64,000 nt of DNA from Nematopogon swammerdamellus (taxonomy: Eukaryota; Arthropoda; Insecta; Lepidoptera; Adelidae). Positions 59,466 through 64,000 of the stretch are shown one piece after another; within the stretch, counting starts at the first letter, position 1, and each line of letters begins with the position of its first letter. A model generated the notes under the pieces. The model was not told the origin of the DNA and ran no database searches. It was given only the letters and a program-made list of their open reading frames with translations. The position numbers and the translations under genes are program-made. The DNA lies in the NCBI GenBank assembly GCA_946902875.1, contig OX336336.1:27979558-28043557 (forward strand). Direction: 5' to 3'.

Positions 59466-59868
59466 GGCAATTGTCAACATTTAATTGGCAACACTGGAAC
59501 CGAGACGCGTTCGAACCCCTCCCCTGCACCGCCCGCCCTTCGACTTATGAAAAAACCACAAAGCTCTAGCCCCCCCTCCCCCCCTCCCTCCATCACCGAC
59601 CCGCGTTACGAGAGGAAAGTCGAATGTCGAAAGTCGGCTGGTTCGCCCACCAGCCTCCTCCGCCGACGCGCCGCCTCCTCCTCCTCCGCCGCGCCGTAGA
59701 ACCTCGCGCTGAGTGATTGATTCTCTAAGCATTTTTGCTTTAAATTGTTTAACTTTTCCTGATTAATTTTGTGAATACATTTATGAAAACAATCCTACAA
59801 GTAAAGCGTAATAAAAATAGAACGGTAGGTAGAGAAAATACACGTTATATCTTTTTTATTACTTACTA

Positions 59869-59910
59869 GCTTTTTCCCGCGGCTTCGCTCGCGGCTTTAT
59901 TTCGGCACGC
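59869..59910 (-). mobile_element. Repeat D terminal scrap
   Basis: ACTAGCTTTTTCCCGCGGCT, TCGCTCGCGGCTTTATTTCG. A similar scrap lies at 38895-38930. Confidence 0.6.
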
Positions 59911-59996
59911 GGAAATACTCATTGATGCCCTTGCATCTTCAATTCAGTTGAAATACATGTAAAGTATGCATATGTATAAGTATGTACCTATGTATA

Positions 59997-60147
59997 GTAT
60001 AATGCGCGGGGCGGATCTCGGCGTGTCGCCGCCGCAGCGGCTCGTCAGTGTTCTCCCTCGCACCCGCACCGTACTTGTATAGTGTATGCGCGTGGCGGGT
60101 CGCCCGCTGCGGCGACGACACGCCGAGATCCGTCCCGCGCATTATAT
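59997..60147. mobile_element. Short palindromic GC-rich MITE
   Basis: TATAATGCGCGGGGCGGATC and TCGGCGTGTCGCCGCCGCAG are mirrored by GCTGCGGCGACGACACGCCG and GATCCGTCCCGCGCATTATA. Arms of about 50 bp, loop of about 50 bp. Confidence 0.85.
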
Positions 60148-60588
60148 ATAGCAGTTAATGTAGGTAAAGCCTGACCAGGAATATATGAGAGCTGTCAATA
60201 TGGAGCCACTTTTTAGATTTATATAGCAGCATTCAGTATAGTACGCACATATTGAATTGGCCGATGTTTTTATTCAAAATGTACTTTTGCACTGAAATAC
60301 ACAATAAAATATATAAAATGTATTTTAATTTAATGCATCTTTTATATATATTTTGATGTCAATGTAAAAAGAACTAGCCTTGACATTTTCATGTTCACAA
60401 AATTTTTTCCATGTATCTGCAGATATGTCCTGAATGAAAGTGTATAAATTATTAGAAAAATAATAAATCGACCTTGCTGAAACACTAAACTTCTAAATAA
60501 AAATTCTAGTTCAGAAAAACTTAACCTAAGCTATTTTTATTCGGACGTTTCGTATTTCTGTAAAGTCAAAAAGTGTTTTTTGTTCTTA

Positions 60589-60735
60589 CATGCATCTCAC
60601 CTTGTACCATATGAAGAAGACGTGATTCCACGTCAGCTTACATGAATCCCACCTTGCAACATATGAATAAGACGTGATTCCACGTCAGCTTACATGCATC
60701 TCACCTTGTACCGTATGAGTAAGACGTGATTCCAT
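60589..60735 (+). repeat. 52-bp tandem repeat, three copies
   Basis: CATGCATCTCACCTTGTACC and ATATGAAGAAGACGTGATTCC recur with starts at 60589, 60641 and 60693. In the unit, GACGTGATTCCACGTC is itself a near-palindrome. Confidence 0.85.
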
Positions 60736-60990
60736 ATGTCAAAAACACAAACGAACAGCGTCACTCGTGAAGATTTGCTCGCACGCGAGTGTCGCGTTCG
60801 TTCGTCGCGTCGGTCGGTGGGTCGGCTGCATTGCGCCACAGGCATTGGCAGTGCAGCCTGATGCGACCGGGGCGTAATCACCTACCCTCCCGCCTGCCTC
60901 GAACACAGAACATACGCGGCGGGTAGAAGTGTCGCTATTACTTACAAAAATAAATTACAAATGAAAAAAAAAGCCTCGACACGTTTTGTC

Positions 60991-61577
60991 AGCCTCGGTA
61001 GCTCAGTGGTGCGGTCGGTCGACTGTTGTTAAGCAACCCTGAGCGCGGTCAGTATTTGGTTGGGTGATCGCTCGACCGTTGGAGGCTGACCGCAGTTCGG
61101 ATTCCACGTTAAACGGTAGGGTTTCAATTGTAGCCGACTGGGTTAGTACCACCGTACTGGATGTAAGATGCCCGCATAGCAGCCTCGGTTGTGTTCTCCT
61201 CTAGTCCAGTATAGCCAGCCAGCAATCCAGGGAAGACTCCGGTATGGCACCTACCTTCTCGGAGGTGATATTGGCTAGTCATGTGCTTTGGCCCCTCTGA
61301 CTCAGCCACCCATACCGGATTACATTAAAAAATAGTACCCTTCCCTTCTTACCTTATTAGCTGGTAGAGCTTATCCCGGCCAGGTTGATACCACCGCACT
61401 GAATAAAACGTCGTCGGTCAAAACGGCTATGTAAATAGTTTGTGTTTTCCTTTCAGTTCAGTGTAGCCGGCACGATCGAAGGGTAGCACTGACATGGCAC
61501 CTAGTTCACCCGGTGTTATGGGCTGACATCACGGATGCTGTAGGTGACGAAGCCAACCGTGTCAGTTTCCTTAAAAA
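60991..61577 (+). mobile_element. SINE-A split by a SINE-B 3' half
   Basis: Head 60991-61112 (GCCTCGGTAGCTCAGTGGTG, GGTCAGTATTTGGTTGGGTG, AGTTCGGATTCCACG). The body resumes at about 61328 (TACCCTTCCCTTCTTACCTT) and runs to GTGTCAGTTTCCTTAAAAAA. TAG occurs on both sides of the insert. Confidence 0.85.
61115..61327 (+). mobile_element. 5'-truncated SINE-B nested in SINE-A
   Basis: Starts inside the central domain (TTTCAATTGTAGCCGACTGG) and runs through the LINE-1-like tail to CGGATTACATTAAAAAAT. Same orientation as its host element. Confidence 0.85.
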
Positions 61578-61578
61578 A

Positions 61579-61814
61579 AGGTGGTAGTGTTAATCCCGCC
61601 CGGGTTGATACCACCGCACGCACTGAATCAAACGTCGTCGTCGGTCGAAACGCGTACATATGTAAATAGTTTGTGTTTTCCGCCCAGTTCAGTGTAGCCG
61701 ACATGAAACGAAGGGAAGCACTGACACGGCACCTAGTTCATCCGGTGTTATGGGCTGACATGACGGATGCTTTAGGTGATGTAGCCAAACATGTCATTTT
61801 CCATAAAAAAAAAC
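61579..61814 (+). mobile_element. SINE-A, 5'-truncated
   Basis: Starts at GGTGGTAGTGTTAATCCCG in the central domain, directly after the poly-A of the previous SINE-A. Ends TGTCATTTTCCATAAAAAAA. Head-to-tail with its neighbour. Confidence 0.85.
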
Positions 61815-62027
61815 GTGCGGTTCGTCGCGCCATTTCTACTCGCTTATATGTTCTGTGGACTCGGGCCTATAAACACCTACCGCCCGCACAGAGGCCCAGC
61901 CGCCCAAAACCGCAGTACACAACTACGGGCGGGCGGGGGGCCCTTGGGCGTGAATAACTTGTTTTAACTTAAACTTTATAGGCTGTGTTCGCATATGCAT
62001 TTTAATGTGGAAGTTATACTGCAGTGG

Positions 62028-62414
62028 TCAGCCTCGATAGCTCAGTGGTGCAGACAGTCAATTGTCGCTATTGAATGTTAAGCAACGCTGGGTGCGGTCA
62101 GTTCTTGGATGGGTGACCGCTGACCGTTGGAGGCTGACCGAGGTTCGGATTCCTCGTAAAACTGTAGGTCCCTTCCCTCCTAATCTTACTTGGTGGTAGG
62201 GTTTAACCCGCCCGGGTTGGTACCACCGCACTGAATGAAACGTCGGTCTAAACGGCTATGTAAACAGTTTGTGTTTTCCGACCAGTTCAGTGTAGCCGGC
62301 ACGATCAAAGGGGGAAGCACTGACATGGCACCTAGTTCACCCGGTGTTATGGGCTGACATCACGGACGTTGTAGGTGATGTAGCCAACGGTGTCAGTTTA
62401 CATAAAAAAAAAAA
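62028..62414 (+). mobile_element. SINE-A, complete reference copy
   Basis: 387 bp. Head: A-box-like TAGCTCAGTGGTGC at 62037-62050. A 5S-like block from GTTAAGCAACGCTGG (62077) through GTTCTTGGATGGGTGACCGC (62101-62120). B-box-like GGTTCGGATTCC at 62142-62153. Body: GGTGGTAGGGTTTAACCCGC...GGTACCACC hairpin, then GTTTGTGTTTTCCG, TTCAGTGTAGCCGGCACGAT and ACATGGCACCTAGTTCACCC. Tail: GGGCTGACATCACGGACG, GTGATGTAGCCAACGGTG and poly-A. Confidence 0.93.
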
Positions 62415-62451
62415 GTGGAGTTGGGCGGAATGTTGTAGTTGTTAAAACGCA

Positions 62452-62700
62452 CTTAGCAGGGATTGTATCCCTACACGCTGGAGTTACCGCGGATGCGTAC
62501 CGATCGGTTCTGCAGATATTTCCTCTACAGAACCGCTAACACCTCTGGAACACTCTCCCTGCTCATATATTACCCCCCCCCCCTTAGTACAGTTTCGGAT
62601 CCTTCAAGAGGGGCGTGAGTGGGCATCTGTCAGGCCGGCATGGCATTCGCAACCCCCGCATACGACCGAATGTTCATGCGCGTCGTTAGACACCTTATGG
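62452..62700 (+). pseudogene. LINE-2 3' end, disrupted
   Basis: GGATTGTATCCCTACACGCT, GATGCGTACCGATCGGTTCT, CTTCAAGAGGGGCGTGAGTG and CGTCGTTAGACACCTTATGG. A C run near 62572-62583 and other changes break the frame. Confidence 0.75.
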
Positions 62701-62850
62701 GAGACCCACCTGCTGCATGACTCGGTGGAAGGACCGTACCAAGGTGAGAGATGGCTGGCCTACCACCGTTTAGCACGGCACCTAGTCATTATACCTAAGT
62801 CGCTTTTTAAGACATGCTTGGGGAGAGATGCAGTGAGGAATTTTTTTTTA
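62701..62850 (+). mobile_element. SINE-C 3' part
   Basis: GACCCACCTGCTGCATGACT, GAAGGACCGTACCAAGGTGA, CCACCGTTTAGCACGGCACC, TTGGGGAGAGATGCAGTGAG. Confidence 0.75.
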
Positions 62851-62984
62851 CCGCCCCCTCACGGTAGGTAGATGTTATATATATTTGAATATACCTATAT
62901 TTGAAGGAAAACGATGTATGGATTTTGGTTTTGTTTTATTATATGTATATATTTTTTTTCTATTTGAACATTATTATCACCTGT

Positions 62985-63247
62985 AAATCTTTTCTGTATG
63001 CATGTATGTATGTACGTTCCTCCATAACTTTTAATCCGATCATCCGAATTCGATGAAATAAGAACATTTCGCTATACGGGACGCAGGATAGGCTAAATAA
63101 AATTCAGTTACGGTTACGCTAACATGTGGCTCTCATACAAACCGAATTGTTCCTCCCGCCGAAATAAAGGTACGGTAGCGGGCTTACTTACGTTCTAACT
63201 TTTTAAATACGAATTTCACGCGAGCGAAGCCGCGGGCAAAAGCTAGT
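62985..63247 (+). mobile_element. Repeat D copy
   Basis: TCTTTTCTGTATGCATGTAT, AATCCGATCATCCGAATTCG, ACAAACCGAATTGTTCCTCC, and ends GCGAAGCCGCGGGCAAAAGC followed by TAGT. Confidence 0.85.
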
Positions 63248-63289
63248 GCGGTAATAATTGTATGTACACAGCCTGTAATATCTGCACGT

Positions 63290-63515
63290 AATAAAGTTGC
63301 AGGAGTCCCTGCGGCCGGTAGGGATCAATCACTTTTCGCCCCCCTCACTCACTCACTCCGTCAACCCCCCCCCCCTCTCGCCCCTCACCCCCTCTCGCCC
63401 CTCCCCCCTCACACTCTCACCCCCGTCGGGCCCTTCACTCGCCTCACCTACCTCATCTCTCAGCCCCCTCCTCACGCCTCTCACCCCTCGCCATCCTAAT
63501 TTATTATTCCGGCTG
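63290..63515. other. C-rich low-complexity stretch
   Basis: CACTCACTCACTCC, CCCCTCACCCCCTCTCGCCC and related C/T runs. Then CATCCTAATTTATTATTCCG leads into a possible acceptor, CTGTCAG. Confidence 0.6.
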
Positions 63516-63603
63516 TCAGCGAGCGATAACGGAGCTGGGGACGGCGGCGGCGGTGGCGGCGGAGGCGGCGGCGTGTACACACACCACTCCGCTCACACTC
63601 TGC
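63516..63603 (+). CDS. Candidate host exon (Gly-rich), product unknown
   Basis: After TTCCGGCTGTCAG, a frame encodes S-D-N-G-A-G-D, a ten-glycine run and V-Y-T-H-H-S-A-H-T-L-Q. It is followed by CTGCAG/GTGTTT, a weak donor. The C-rich pyrimidine tract upstream helps the acceptor. The glycine run is also what a GGC microsatellite would give, so confidence is low. Confidence 0.25.
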
Positions 63604-64000
63604 AGGTGTTTACACATTGTTCATTCTGCACGTAATGCATTATCGTACCAAAGGTCTGAGCTTCCAATACGGGGGTAGCGGCAAAGAGGTATTATACTAG
63701 AGTTACCGCTCCGAAGAAATATACAAAAATAAGCGGTGTCCCAGCGGATGAGGTATGGGGTAGGGTAGCGGAGAGGCGGAGCGCAGAGTCGAGCGGAAGA
63801 CGGGAGCGCGCGCGGGGCGGGAAGCGTGTGGGAGACGGTCTTGCGACCGGTGTGGGGGGCTCGCGCGGGGCGGGAAGCGTGCGGGAGAGAGGTAAGGGGT
63901 AGTAAGAACAATCGATCTCGTGCGTCGGTGTGCATATTGTCTTTTCATTCTAACACTTTATATCTGGATTCGCGGCGAATTCGCCATCGCACCTTCGACT
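63604..64000. other. Unassigned, GC-rich in the middle
   Basis: GGGGCGGGAAGCGTG occurs twice (about 63814 and 63868) with GGGAG-CGGTCTTGCGACCGG between. No recognised gene. Confidence 0.45.

Noticed and set aside
62077..62125. 5S rRNA gene
   Set aside because: Only the 3' half containing the internal control region is matched, embedded between tRNA-like pieces. No complete 5S gene is present.

Overview
The window is animal nuclear DNA, almost certainly lepidopteran. The evidence is the repeat content (tRNA-headed SINEs, jockey/CR1-like and RTE-like LINE 3' ends, the TCTG/TCCG-bearing dispersed repeat that ends in a GGCCGGTTTTT-type tail, many palindromic MITEs), the AT-rich background with small CpG-rich islands, and the absence of any bacterial-style gene. 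The species cannot be named from what I can see. No complete host gene is visible. Three short stretches look like host exons (39167-39274 on +, 53812-53930 on -, 63516-63603 on +), none identified. The only long open frame with a recognisable product is a 5'-truncated LINE reverse transcriptase (36382-38067, minus).

The main object is a 14,265-bp LTR-bounded element at 13662-27926. It has two 2,558-bp terminal direct repeats offset by exactly 11,707 bp. I noticed a single substitution between them. Ends are TGTGACGAA...TTCGTCGCA, and a 4-bp GTAT target duplication flanks it. It has no recognisable gag, pol or env. Its interior holds long degenerate tandem arrays, and its LTR contains a CCAAT/TATA promoter, a five-copy ~70-bp motif array, two copies of a ~185-bp module that each end in a splice-donor-like site, and strong hairpins. 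It is a young, non-coding, non-autonomous retroelement of LARD type with unusually large LTRs.

The flanks (1-13.6 kb and 28-64 kb) are a mosaic of nested dispersed repeats. For this answer I use working names. SINE-A has a composite tRNA-like plus 5S-rRNA-like head. SINE-A2 has the same body with a replaced head. SINE-B has a tRNA-like head and a tail shared with LINE-1. SINE-C has the SINE-B head and a different body. LINE-1 and LINE-2 are jockey/CR1-group 3' ends. Repeats D to I are other dispersed families. These elements swap modules: heads, a central GGTGGTA...TACCACC hairpin domain and tails recur in different combinations.

Many insertions are nested: LINE-1 in SINE-A2, SINE-A2 in SINE-A, SINE-B in SINE-A, a LINE in a TTAA MITE, and a TIR element in repeat G with an empty-site paralogue also in the window. 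A 1,248-bp tandem duplication (50316-52811) carries the 3' end of an RLE-type LINE. Other local structures include a 32-bp minisatellite with an alternating two-variant order (48134-48757), a pentanucleotide tract (56075-56318), a CTG/TTG tract (85-450), and at least nine palindromic elements.

Coordinates of repeat fragments were read by eye and are generally good to about 5-15 bp. LTR, target-duplication, tandem-duplication and reverse-transcriptase coordinates are exact or nearly so.
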